Source of the DNA: Mangifera indica
Lineage: Eukaryota > Streptophyta > Magnoliopsida > Sapindales > Anacardiaceae
DNA: 64,000 nucleotides
Assembly: GCF_011075055.1 (NCBI RefSeq)
Contig: NW_025401104.1
Coordinates: 62,001-126,000, forward strand
Direction of reading: 5' to 3'
The position numbers and the translations under genes were made by a program. Under the pieces are notes generated by a model. It was not told where the DNA came from. It was given only the letters and a program-made list of their open reading frames with translations, and ran no database searches. This document shows, piece by piece, positions 21,740 through 32,969 of the stretch. Each line of letters opens with the position of its first letter. Positions within the stretch are counted from its first letter, which is position 1.

Positions 21740-22345
21740 CCCTTAGGTGTTACATCCTAGTTCAATAGCTTGACCTATTGTTAAAATATTATTTGTGTTG
21801 GACACAAAGTTTATCATAGTTTTCTTTGTGGGCTTTACAGCCCTAAATATTTTTTACAATTTAGTAGCTCATTGACTATTTAACCACTCTTAAGATGCCT
21901 AAACATACCGAACATTAATTTTTCCATGGTTTTATTGATATAAGATTTTTTAGAAATGTTACATTCACCTCCCTTATAGGACTCAATGTCCTTATTGAGA
22001 TTTTTTTCACCATTTTTCAAGAGGACACATGAAGTACCTTTGATATCATTTCTAACATGTTGGTCCAATAGTTTGACTTACTATGAAAATATTGTTTACT
22101 TTAGACACATAATCTATCACAATTTTCCTTTTGGGCTTTGCAACCTAAACATCATCTTGATAGTTTAGAAGCTCACATGCTATTTAACCAATCTTAGGAT
22201 ACCTATACATACCAATATCTCTGTTGTTTTTTGTTTATGTGGGATTTCTCTAGGGATTTTACATTAGGACCCTTATTTTTTCTTAATTCTTTGTTGAACA
22301 CTTTTATAGAGTTATTAGTAACATAACTGTTGACATAGTCTCCTA
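21740..22345. repeat. Two tandem units (about 300 bp) of a dispersed repeat related to 36382-37510
   Basis: Unit 1 starts near 21745 and unit 2 near 22045. Shared landmarks are a 'GGTCCAATAG' start, TATCATAGTTTTC, GGGCTTTACAGCC or its equivalent, 'GCTATTTAACCA', and 'CCTTATAGGACTCAATGTCC' in unit 1. The same blocks in the same order appear in the four-unit array at 36.4-37.5 kb. Confidence 0.7.
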
Positions 22346-23209
22346 ACAATGGATTGAACCACTTTAAAATTTTTTTTATTATATTTTCTTTGCATTTCAT
22401 TTATCTATCACTTTGTGGATATTAGGATTTATTTATCGAAATTCATTGCCACGACCATAGTCTATCATGTCCAAGGCTCTTAATATCATATATTAGTTGG
22501 TAAAAAAAAAATTTAATCTATAATTTAGCACTAGGAGGGCCCTAAATAAACATGTTATTAGATCGTTAATCAAAGAAAAATTGCTCCCTTAAAGTCCTCT
22601 AAAAGGTGAATGAATTCCTTGATGTGCTAATCTTAGGCATAGTATCCTTTCCAGAACTCTTCCTAGACATATACTAAGGAAGGCCTTAAACAGTCATATT
22701 CTCATACAGATACTAATACAGCTTCCAAACTACTCATGTCATAAAAAGGTCAAACCTTAATCTACAGATATCTCTCAAGGTTTGGAGTTTAACATGCCAA
22801 ATCTAGGAAAAATACGCTATAGAAATGTTTAATTGCAACATGCTTCTAATTTTTTAGAGTGAAGAGGTCTTTCAATCTAGAGTAGCATCCTTTCTTTCTT
22901 CACACGCCATTTTCCAACATGAGCCTACTCACATCATGATGTTAATTCAGAAAGTACAACTCACACCACAAGCTGACAACTCACAATGATAATTACAATA
23001 TGTAGTCCTAAAAAAACTAGATAAAATCAAATACAACACCCATATAACAAGATTAGGAAACTAACACCTCTAAATGGTAAGTCGCATTAAAGAACCCCAA
23101 CTTCTCAAGTTTTATAAATCATATTACCAATGCATGAAAGGTGCTCCTGAGTAGGGGATCTCGAATCCTATCTTGGGTGTATAACGTTTTGAAAAACCCT
23201 TAAATTGGC
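22346..23209. other. Intergenic stretch, nothing assigned
   Basis: No open frame resembling a known protein and no repeat shared with the rest of the window was recognised. Confidence 0.3.
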
Positions 23210-24435
23210 TAAAAGGAACCTAAAGGGAGATGAATAGGTTTTTTGAAAATTTAACGCACAAATTATAACGCAAACAACCAATAATAAATGCAAACACAAA
23301 TTAAAAGATTAGAGATAAGAAAAGCTCAATATTTAGAATGGTTCGGAGTTTTCTTTTGTTAGTCTCTTATGTCCACTTCTTCAAGCAAATTGCCTTGGAG
23401 TTCCACTATCACTTAAACAAAGTTTTCAAACTTAGTTTATTTAGGATTGCACCCAATACATTAGTTGATACGAAATTTTGCATACAAATGTTTAAATACA
23501 AGAGTTTTTGTGACTGAATGTCTTTTAAAAGACTATTACACAATATGAGTACAAGAAGTTCTCTCAATGATTTGGGTAAGGCTTAGTGAATGAAAGAAAA
23601 TGAGCTAGAGTTATGAAGAAATTACCTTGAAAATATAGCAACATGTTATATAACCTTTCTTCACTTCAAATGACCTTAATTTATAGGCATGAGTGGTTGG
23701 AAAATGCAATAGTTTTGTTTGGTTTGAAAAACTAGACATTGACTTTTGAAAATGACCTTTTACTCTTGAAACTGTGAAGGAAAGGCAGTACCATTAGTTG
23801 CAATGATCGATACCACTATTTTTTAAAAAAGGTCAACGTTGGTCAGAGCTCCCAATAGTTGACTTTAAATGTTTGTGCCATTAAGGAACGTTTGGTATGC
23901 TTTGAATTAACAGGCATTCATTTCTTTAAGCTTTAAGTCTTCAAAATCACAGAAGCATGAACGAGAAAAGTGACTAGTAGAGGAGCGAGCTTTATACCAA
24001 TTGAATTTTACATTAGGAATAAGTGGTATGCTCCTTTGAATGGTCAGTCAAATGTTTGACGTTAATTTTCTTAACTTTTGACTTTGACCGTATTGACTTC
24101 ATATGAGTAAGCATAGTATCGAATATATTTCTTCATTCTTGGCTTGGAAATGGTACCAAATAAGCGGTATGCCATTTGGAATGATCATTCTTAACAAATT
24201 GAAATTTCTCAAAAATTCCAAAAGTGTGAACGTGCAAATGAACAATTGACAAATGAGTCAATTTTCACTTGTATTGATCATGTGTTCTTAACTACCAATC
24301 ATTCCTGTGTCTATTCTTGTATTTTTCATACTTTGTTCAATTTGTAATGTTTTAAACACATTCTTTGGATTTGTTAGCAATTTTAACTTATATTTTTATT
24401 ATCATCAAAATACCTAGAGGTTTAACACATTCTAA
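23210..24435. repeat. Dispersed repeat of about 1.2 kb, copy 1 (partner 52735-53905)
   Basis: The start GGGAGATGAATAGGTT, a middle block CTGCCTTGGNNTTCCACTAT-like, and the end TATTTTTATTATCATCAAAA followed by ATACCTAGAGG occur in the same order and spacing at 52735-53905. No protein is recognisable, so it is a non-coding or decayed element. Its class is unassigned; the 1.2-kb length and lack of coding would suit a solo LTR or a non-autonomous element. Confidence 0.7.
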
Positions 24436-24570
24436 TCTTGTCGCCTCCACCAAGACCTTTCCCAACAAAGATAACAAGGTATCTTCAAGCAATAGATCTT
24501 ATAGTCCTATTTGGTATGCGATATGCATGGATATACAATTATTCATCAAGGAAAATATTAGGTAACAGGA

Positions 24571-24784
24571 ATGATATCTCTCTCTTTGTTGAGAAATACT
24601 ATCTACTCAATATCATGTGCATTGATACCGTTATCAACTGATTAGGCAACCAAGCTTACCGAACTCATGGTTATAGTGGCAATGATAACTCTTTGTTAAG
24701 AGATACTATCTACTCAATACCATGTGTATTGATACCTTAATCAACTAACTAGGCAACCAAACTTATTAAACTCGTGATTAGAGT
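24571..24784. repeat. Tandem duplication of a 107-bp segment
   Basis: 24571-24677 is repeated at about 24678-24784. Both halves carry ACTATCTACTCAATANCATG and an AGGCAACCAA block, with about a dozen differences. Confidence 0.85.
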
Positions 24785-25813
24785 ATTAACTTATGAATAC
24801 CATTTTTGACATAAAAAGTTCATCTCTTTTTTAGATTACCTTGTCTAAACCTCTACCTAAAACATATAATTGCCCTTAACAAGTGAAACAACCTCAACTT
24901 TATGATCCCAAGGACCAAACTCTTGTCAAACACAGTGATTCAATGTTCAACTACAAAAAGCGAGGTGATTTGTGTTATCAAAGCTAAAGCACAAAATGAC
25001 AATAATTGGATAGCCCTCTTAACATAGAAAACAAGTCTCTAGTTATGAAATGACATCTGTTTGATGCCCTACATGACCACTTTAATGCATCCCTAGGAAT
25101 CAGTTTTATCATGTTAGATTATAACTTGCGTCAATGTAGGTTTTATCCTTTGACGTGTCGTGCATGTTTCGCATATATGTAGTATCGGTTAAGTAGAGTG
25201 CACTCTATGACTAGATGATCAAGGCATTAATGTTTAATGGTCAAGAGATACACAACATCTATTTAATGTCATATTTTGGCATGTTACAGGTATAACTCAT
25301 GTATAAAGGTCAAGGATTGACATTTAGTATACCAAAAAACTGATAATTGGCATGTTACAGGTTGGAGCTATCAACCTTTGACATTCAAAATTTATTCCAC
25401 ATCTAGTGAGTTACATCAATATGCATTATACAAAGTATAATTGGCTCTAAGGACAATCCAACCTACACGTATTAAGCAATAATCACACAAAGTGAGGATG
25501 GTATAAACTTATGATGTCTAAAGATAACTTATCCCAACAAAATGCCACTTATCATGTGTAGAACATGCTAAAGGGATGAAACGCATGCTAACAAAGGGAG
25601 TATTAATTTACATAATCAATCTATTGAGTCAGCCCAAACCATCTTACGGACTAAAAACTCATGTTAAAAGGATGAACAATAAAAAGAAGTGAATAGAAGC
25701 TTAAAATTTGTTTTTGACCTATAGTAGTGATTAACTTCCACTAGTCACTCCCACAAGCCTAATGCATAAAGCTTTACAAGTATACTACCTGAAAAAGTGA
25801 GATCATTATAAGC
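24785..25813. other. Intergenic stretch, nothing assigned
   Basis: No gene is recognised. The phrase TTGGCATGTTACAGGT occurs twice (about 25273 and 25348), a minor internal repeat. Confidence 0.35.
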
Positions 25814-25821
25814 CTTTTCAT

Positions 25822-26863
25822 CAAGGTTTTTAGAACCAGACTGGAGTAAAAACCGTTTTGAATATTGGTTTCGGTCGAACCGATTGGACCATTTGAACCG
25901 GTTGATTCGACCAGAATTCTAATTTTATGTAATAATTTAAAAAAATTATATCTAATTATGTGTTTTACATACTAAATTTTATATTATGCATATTTTTCAC
26001 AATTAACAAAATATATGTGGTATTGAACATAAAATTACAAATTAACAATAACATATTAACTTGACAAAAACAATTAGTCAATTACAAATTAACCTATTAT
26101 TAAACAATATTTAATTTTAACCTCCAACAAAAATGAATGAAACATTCAAAAATTGAAAAAAAAAAACAAATTTTAAAATTCAATATTCATTTGTTTCACT
26201 CTCTCACCACTCACCAGTTACCAGAAAATTTCTTTTAGTCTTTGCAACTCTACTCTCATTCTCTCTCTGTAATTCTGTCTTCACCTTGAAGAAAAAGAAA
26301 CAACCAACTCACCATAGCAAGTCTATATTAGCAAATAAAAATTAAAAAAAAAAAAGAAATGAAAACTATCTTCTTCGCTTTTATGTATCAAGCCATGTGA
26401 GTTCACTGACACATTCTCTTCTCCTCCCCCTCCTTTCCATCAATCGTTTTCTCATTTGTCGGCACGTCAATTCAACTCAACTCAATGGCGTCATCATCAT
26501 GAGCTCGTAGCAGTTCACCGTTCTCGTACCGTAAGCCTTCAAGTTCGTACTCCTCCACTTCATCTTTCTCTTCACTCATGAATAACTGTCTCATGCCTCG
26601 CTCGTGCTCGTCCTCTACTTCTTCTCACTTCAATTTTTGGAATGGATTTTTTTCCAATGTATTTATAGTTTTTATATGAAACCTTGAACTAGAAGCCGCC
26701 TAAACCGATTGGACCGCGGTTCAGATTAGAACCGACGATTCGATCGTGGTCCAATCCAATTTCAAATCAAAAACGGTTTTGTTTTCTACAGTGTTTGTCT
26801 ACAGTGCCAGTTCACGGTCTATCCAGTTCGATTGGTCGGTCCAGTCTGATTTTTCAATCCTTC
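25822..26863. mobile_element. hAT-like non-autonomous DNA transposon, copy 2, with 8-bp target duplication
   Basis: The left end CAAGGTTTTTAGAACCAGAC matches the left end of the element at 3175 with two differences. The right end is more decayed (reverse complement GAAGGATTGAAAAATCAGAC). Perfect 8-bp repeats CTTTTCAT flank it (25814-25821 and 26864-26871). Subterminal GAACCGGTTGA-type motifs and an internal CAGTNCCAGTTCACGG block are shared with copy 1. It is 1042 bp long against 793 bp, and the middle portions are unrelated in appearance. No transposase is seen. Confidence 0.8.
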
Positions 26864-27023
26864 CTTTTCATTACCTTGGTGACCACAAACTCCTATTAAA
26901 CGATGTCACAAATCTTGTGACCATATGCATAACATCAAACATTAAGAAGATTTTTATTCCAAAATTTATTGATTCAATATGCAATTCATTGCAACAACAT
27001 GCCTAATTATGACTAAGGGGCAT

Positions 27024-29010
27024 TGAAATACCTAAAAAAATTAGTTATAGGAAACTTAAGGGTGTTATGTGAAATTTTTTTATAAGTATGGTTTAAATGT
27101 AAATTTTCCAATAAATATTAATAAAGCCATTAGGCTTTGTTTTCTTTTATTCTTCAATGGAAAGAACCAAAAGCTTCGAGGACAGAAAGAGAGAAAAAAG
27201 AGAGAGGATAGAAGAAGAAAAGAAAGAGAGAAGAAGAAAAAGAAGAAAAGAAGGGAAAATGAGAAGGAAGGGAAAAAGAAATTGATAGGAAAAAGGGATA
27301 GGGTATTCAATTTTTGTTTAAATAATTTTAGGGTTCGATTTCATTGTTCAATTCAGGGATTTCCAAAATTCTAACCATGTTCCTTCAAATTGGTTTGAAT
27401 AAGTGAAGAAAAAGGAAGAATAGCTAGAGATTTCAACATTGTCATAGAGATTATCCAAATCAGTGAGTGGAAATAAAACTTTTTCCATAGTCTTTCATGC
27501 AATTTACATTTATAGTCTTGTAAAATTTTATAGTATTTATTGTGAATCCTTGGAGATGGTAGCATAGATTTTTTGTGAAAATCTCTTATAAAACAAAAAG
27601 GAAATAATAGTTTCCTTTATGCATGTTATGGATTTAGGTTATGGGTGGCAATAGAGTAAATGTTATATTATATATGGATTCAAAATGTTTAGTTAAGTTA
27701 TGTTATGTGTAACTGAAGACCACAATGAATTAAAAAAAAAGAAAAAAAATTCAATTTGGTGATCAAGTGAAATTCTGGAAATTGATTAAATTGATGTTTT
27801 GTGTTGCGACTGAGTTGAAAGTGTTTAATTAAGCCTTATGTATGATTGATATTTGCTTATGGCAGTTATGGCGTTTGCTGATGATTATTGTCCTAAAAAT
27901 TTATAATATCAAGTCATTTTATTGTATATATGGTGATAAGAAATCATATCATTCAAATGTTCTTGGTTATTACCTATTATGCGATTAGTGCTCTGCCTAT
28001 GCGATATTTATGCTAGGTACAACAAATTTTAGTGCTTTGCTTGTGCTTTATTTCATGTCAAGTATGACAGATTTGAGTGTTTTGCCCATGTGAGATTACA
28101 GTATACCAGGTATGACAATTGTTTTCCTCTTACTCTGCCTATATGGGGACGCCCTTGGGTATGATAGATTTTCCTTGATATGATATTTTTCTAATAGATG
28201 TATATGGATTGTTACATTATAATAATTATTGAGCTGAACGTGAAAATTTGTGATTGATTGGTATGTCCATATGAGATAAAGTTAGTGTTGTTAAATTTAC
28301 TTGTAGTGGCAATTAACGTGCGTGAAGTTATTATGTTATGAACATTTCAAGTTAATGTACATGATGAGCATGTGGTCTCAAGCATAATTAGCATTGTTTA
28401 GATTAAGTATGGTATGTCATAGTTGGATTGTTTATTCCTCCTTTTAAACTTAACATTTGTGTGGTTGAAATTATGACATGTTGTTATTCTTGGCATGCAT
28501 TCAATATTCTCATGGATTTAAATTGCCCATTCACTGAGCCTTTCAGCTCACCCTTATAAATATTTTCCTCCAAGACATCCTTTAGATCGTGTTGGATAGT
28601 GTTTCGTTCGGTTGTGCCATAGTGTAGCATCCTTAGTAAGTGTCCTCATTGCACACATGTATGTAGATTTTTGTTTTTTTTAGAAACTTATGAAATATTG
28701 AAAGGTCAGAGTCCTAATTAAACTATTCTCATGATTTTTTGAAATGAATAAAGGTGTAACTTTTTTTGTTATGTAGATGATAAGGTCGGAGGTCTGATCA
28801 AAGTTTTATGTTATGCTATTGATTTTAAACTAGGATGTATTTTGTCATGAAATCATGTAAAGGTCGAAGGTTTGTAAAGGATATTAAATTGAATGTTGTT
28901 ATATGATATAGAAAATTCAAATAGAAATACAAGATGCATTTTACTCTTCTAAGCCCATAACGATGTTTTTCAAAGGTTATAAGATTAGCGGTTTGGGATA
29001 AGTCTTATCA
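27024..29010 (+). repeat. 5' LTR of the gypsy element
   Basis: It starts TGAAATACC and ends GTCTTATCA, matching 34263-36263 across its length. It contains a purine-only-like tract at about 27175-27295 and blocks repeated within it such as TGCTCTGCC(T)GTG, each near a GGTATGACAG-like phrase (27990-28150). Confidence 0.93.
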
Positions 29011-29013
29011 ACT

Positions 29014-29024
29014 TGGTATCAGAG
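29014..29024 (+). other. Primer-binding site of the gypsy element
   Basis: TGGTATCAGAG lies three bases after the 5' LTR end and matches the complement of the 3' end of initiator Met-tRNA. Confidence 0.88.
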
Positions 29025-29109
29025 TAAAGGTTTTAGATTATAAGGGCATTTCAAGAAGCATGCAAATAAGTTTTTCTAAATCAATTTTAATTTCATTGTA
29101 GACACCAAT

Positions 29110-30790
29110 ATGAGGCAACGTAGCTAACCTCACACGAGACCTATTGGGATTTATTAACTCCTCAAGTTACAAGAAGGGATAATGAACTAGTAGAGGACGT
29201 GGTGGGAGAGTCGGTTACCCATGGACCAGATTCTCAAGTACCACTTGTAGACTCTGTTGTACATAGTCCTAGTGTAAGAGTTGAACTAGTAATTGAGCCA
29301 AATGTGGAGCCTCAAATTGATAGGATTAATATAGAGCAAGTTACTGGCAGATTGGCTCAGTTAGTCACTAGAGTGGCTCAAAATCAGATTCTAGTGCGTT
29401 AAGAGAGTGTTAACACCATTGAAAGAGCAAGGAAATTAAGTGCCAAAACCTTTGATGGGATTGGAGATCCTATAGTTACAGAGTCATAGATGATTAGAAC
29501 TGAGCATATATTTGAGGTGATGAAGTGCTCAGACTCTCAGAAACTATGGTTTGTTACCTTCTTTTTAGAGGGTAAGACATAGGGCTAGATTCGAGCTGAG
29601 CCGAGCTCGAGCTCTCTTGAGCTCAAGTTTAGCTCGGTTCACATAGAGTTGGCTTAAGTTTAAGCTCGAGCTCGATTAAGGCCGACTCGTTTAGGGCTCG
29701 ACTGAGCCAAGCTCGATCTCGGCTCGTTTTTCGTTATCAAAATGACATCGTTTTGTATCAAAATTTTTAATTAAAAAATTTGACAAATAGCTCAAGCTCA
29801 ACCTCGAGCTCGATCGATCTCAGCTAAGGCCAGCTCGTTTCAGGCTTAACTAAGTCAAGCTCGAGCTGGCTCGGTTTGAATCCAACCCTAGTAAGATGTA
29901 TCATTGGTGGAAAATGGTACAACAAAAATACAAGGATTCTACAATAATAACTTGGGAAAACTTTTACCAAGAGTTCTCAGATCACCACTACTCAAGGGTG
30001 TACCAAGATGCTAAAAGGAGTGAATTTATTAAATTGACCTAAGAAAGTATGTGTCATTAGAGGAATATATGAATATATTCATTAAGCTCTCTCAGTTTGC
30101 CCAGTTGATTAAGGGAAATGAGAGATAGAGATGTAGAAAATTTGAAAAAGACCTTCAAGGGTGAATTAGAATAGCATTGACTATAAGTTCTTACTCAGAG
30201 TTTGGAAAGTTAGTAGAAGCGGCCATGAGAGTAGAAGGGAGCCTGACAAAGACAGAGAAAAAAGAGTTTTAAAGACAAAAGCAAAGGGTTAGTAGTAGGA
30301 CATCAGGTGGGCATAAAGATAAGATGCAGAAGAAAGAAGACAAATTTTTTGGGCAATCAAGTGAATCCTTTCAGAGTGTGAGATCCAAATCTTAAAGGGG
30401 TCAAAGGCATTTTTAAAGGCAACAGTCAATAGGGAGTAACACTTGGAATTAAGGATCTTCAAGAAGCACACCTCAAGGTAGTAAAGGTCAACACTTTCAA
30501 TGTATTAGTTGTGGTAGATTCCATTCAGGAAAATGTTAAAGAGGGGCATTAAGTTGTTATCGTTATGGACAGTTCCATTTTAAAAGAGATTGTCCTTTGT
30601 CACCTCAGGTTAGGAGTGTTGTTGAAATATCAGTCAAATAGAATTTCCAAAGGAGTAGTGGTTAGTATTAGGGAAACCAAGGGCCTCAGACTAGAAAGGA
30701 GTCTAGTATAGGTACTCAAAGGCAGACTAGTGGTACTTATAGTGGCAGTAGTCGGCGTAAGGGACCAAGACGACCTCAAGCTTAAGCGTA
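29110..30790 (+). pseudogene. Gypsy gag with zinc-knuckle region, broken and interrupted by a MITE
   Basis: Gag-like sequence includes a KLSAKTFDGIGDP block (about 29435) and, after the MITE, HWWKMVQQKYKDSTIITWENF (about 29905), the conserved W-x-x-F region. The zinc-knuckle area near 30490-30600 reads QCISCGRFHSGKC, then stop, then CYRYGQFHFKRDCPLS. Stops break every frame. Confidence 0.82.
29580..29890. mobile_element. GCTCGAG-rich hAT-like MITE inserted in the gypsy gag
   Basis: This 311-bp element starts TAGGGCTAGATTCGAGC. Its end, reverse-complemented, reads TAGGGTTGGATTCAAAC, an imperfect terminal inverted repeat. Flanking octamers GTAAGACA (29572-29579) and GTAAGATG (29891-29898) agree at six of eight positions, an aged 8-bp target duplication. 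Removing it rejoins the gag sequence. The interior consists largely of AGCTCGAGCTC/GGCTCG subrepeats. It has no coding capacity. Confidence 0.82.
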
Positions 30791-30864
30791 TGTTTTTGCT
30801 CTGACACAACAAGAAGTTTATGCCTCTTCAAATGTGGTTATGGGTATGTTGCTCATCTTTGAGT

Positions 30865-31199
30865 GAAAGGTTTTCACTTTAATTGATCCTGGTTCTACTC
30901 ATTCTTTTGTTTCTGATGCATTTACTAAGCATGTCGATAAAGAGTTAAAATCCTTGGAATGTAAATTGGAGGTAGTTACTCCTATAAGAGAGTTAATTTT
31001 CATAGAAAATGTTTACAAGGGTAACAGGGTAAAAGTGGGTATCCATGAGTTAGAGGCAGATTTGATTCCTTTGGACATCCAAGATTTTGATGTGATTCTA
31101 GGGATGGATTGGTTAGTTTGTCATCGTGCTACCATTGCTTGTTTTCACAAGGAAGTAAACTTTAGAAAGCTTAGTAAACCAAAGTTTATTTTCCATTGA
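30865..31199 (+). pseudogene. Gypsy aspartic protease, broken
   Basis: The translation FTLIDPGSTHSFVSDAF matches the gypsy protease start, in which DSG (or DTG) is usual, so the serine is replaced by proline. It continues to the conserved end DFDVILGMDWLVCHRA (about 31085-31130). The segment after 30954 is an open 81-codon frame. Confidence 0.85.
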
Positions 31200-31529
31200 A
31201 AGTGTTGCATTATTCCTTCTTATGTTATCTTTGCTACTGTTGTTAGACGATTCCTTCAAAAGGGATACTAAGCTTATATAGCATATATTGTAGACACTAG
31301 AGTTGGTGAATCAAAGATAGAAGATATTCTAGTAGTTAGAGATTTTCCAGATGTATTCCTTGTTGATCTACCCAGGCTATCATCAGATAGAGAGGTTAAG
31401 TTTTCAATAGATTTTATCCTTAGTATAGCTCCCATATCATTGGCCCCTTATAGAATGGCTTCGCTTGAGCTAAGGGAATTAAATGTGCAATTGCAAGAGC
31501 TAGTTGAGAATTAAATGTGCAATATATCT

Positions 31530-32660
31530 TCATAGGGAGCAACGATGTTATTTGTTAAGAAGAATGATGGAACTTTTAGATTATGTATTGATTATAGACA
31601 ATTGAACAAAGTGACAGTGCGTAACAAGTATCCACTACCTCAGATTGCTGATTTGTTTGATTCATTATAAGGTGCTAAGCTTTTCTCTAAGATAGACTTG
31701 CGTTTAGAATACTATCAACTAAAGATTAAAGAGTCTAATGTTCCAAATACTACTTTCCAATCCCATTATAGACATTATGAGTTCTTGGTGATGCTTTTTG
31801 GATTAACTAATGCACTAACAACATTCATGGATTTGATAAACAGAGTATTTTGCTCTTTCTTGGACCGTTTTGTCATGGTATTTATTGATGATATTTTGGT
31901 TTATTCCTGAAGTAAGACAGAGCACGAATAACACTTTAGAATGGTCTTACAAATTTTATAGGACAAACAACTCTATGTTAAATTTAGTATGTGTCAATTT
32001 TGGCTACATAAAGTTGCATTTTTTAGGTATGTCATTTCAACAGAGGGTGTCTATGTCGACCCATAAAAGGTGGAAGTAGTTTTGAAATAAGAGAGGCCTA
32101 CCAACGTTACTGAAATTAGAAGTTTTCACGATCTTGCTGGGTATTATCGGAGATTTGTTAAAGGATTCTCTAAAACAGTAGCACTGTTAACTAGATTAAC
32201 TTGAAAGGATGTAAAGTTTGACTAGGATGTTGAATGTGAGCAAAGCTTTCAAGAGTTAAAAACAAGATTAACTTTAGCCACTGTACTTACCTTACCCTCA
32301 GGTACAGATGGATTTGTGGTATATAGTGATGCTTCCAAATATGGTTTAGGTTATGTATTGATGTAACATAGGAAGGTAATAGCTTATGCCTCTAAACAAC
32401 TCAAGAAGCACGAGATGAACTACCCAACTCATGACTTAGAACTTACGGCTGTAGTATAGGCATTAAAACTCTAGAGATATTATCTCTATAGGGTAACTTG
32501 TCAAATTTATACGGATCACAAAAGCTTAAAATATCTATTTACACAGAAAGAGTTGAACCTTTGACAAAAGAGATGGATTGAGCTTATTAAAGATTATGAT
32601 TGTTCGATCAATTATCATCTAGGAAAGGCAAATGTTGTCGTAGATACACTTAGTAGAAAA
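31530..32660 (+). pseudogene. Gypsy reverse transcriptase and RNase H, broken
   Basis: RT blocks in order: [20 protein letters not shown] (about 31550), [47 protein letters not shown], and the catalytic FIDDILVYS (about 31880). RNase H follows with VYSDASKYGLGYVLM (about 32320), [20 protein letters not shown] and YTDHKSLKYL. Several in-frame stops and a frameshift near 31910 kill it. Confidence 0.9.
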
Positions 32661-32969
32661 TCTCAAAGTGTTGTAGCACATGTAAAGGTGAAACCTTGTT
32701 CCTTGTTGATGGAATTGAGGACCCTAAAGGCTAAACTGAGTATGTGTAATTCAAGAGTATTATTAGCTAGTCTTCAAAATTGACCTATCTTAATTGATCG
32801 AATCCAAGAATTGCAACATTTGGACTTTTATCTAGTGAAGTTAAAAAATGAAGTGAGTAAAGGATTGCGGGCAGATTTTATAGTAAAAGATAAGGCATGC
32901 TTATGATGGGAGATAGAATTTGTGTACCAGATCATAAGGAATTAAAGAGGAAAATTTTAAAAGAGGTTT

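Noticed and set aside
27069..27374. 101-codon Lys/Arg/Glu-rich frame
   Set aside because: It is the purine tract of the gypsy 5' LTR read as protein; the antisense Phe/Ser/Leu frame and the one at 34319-34534 have the same cause.
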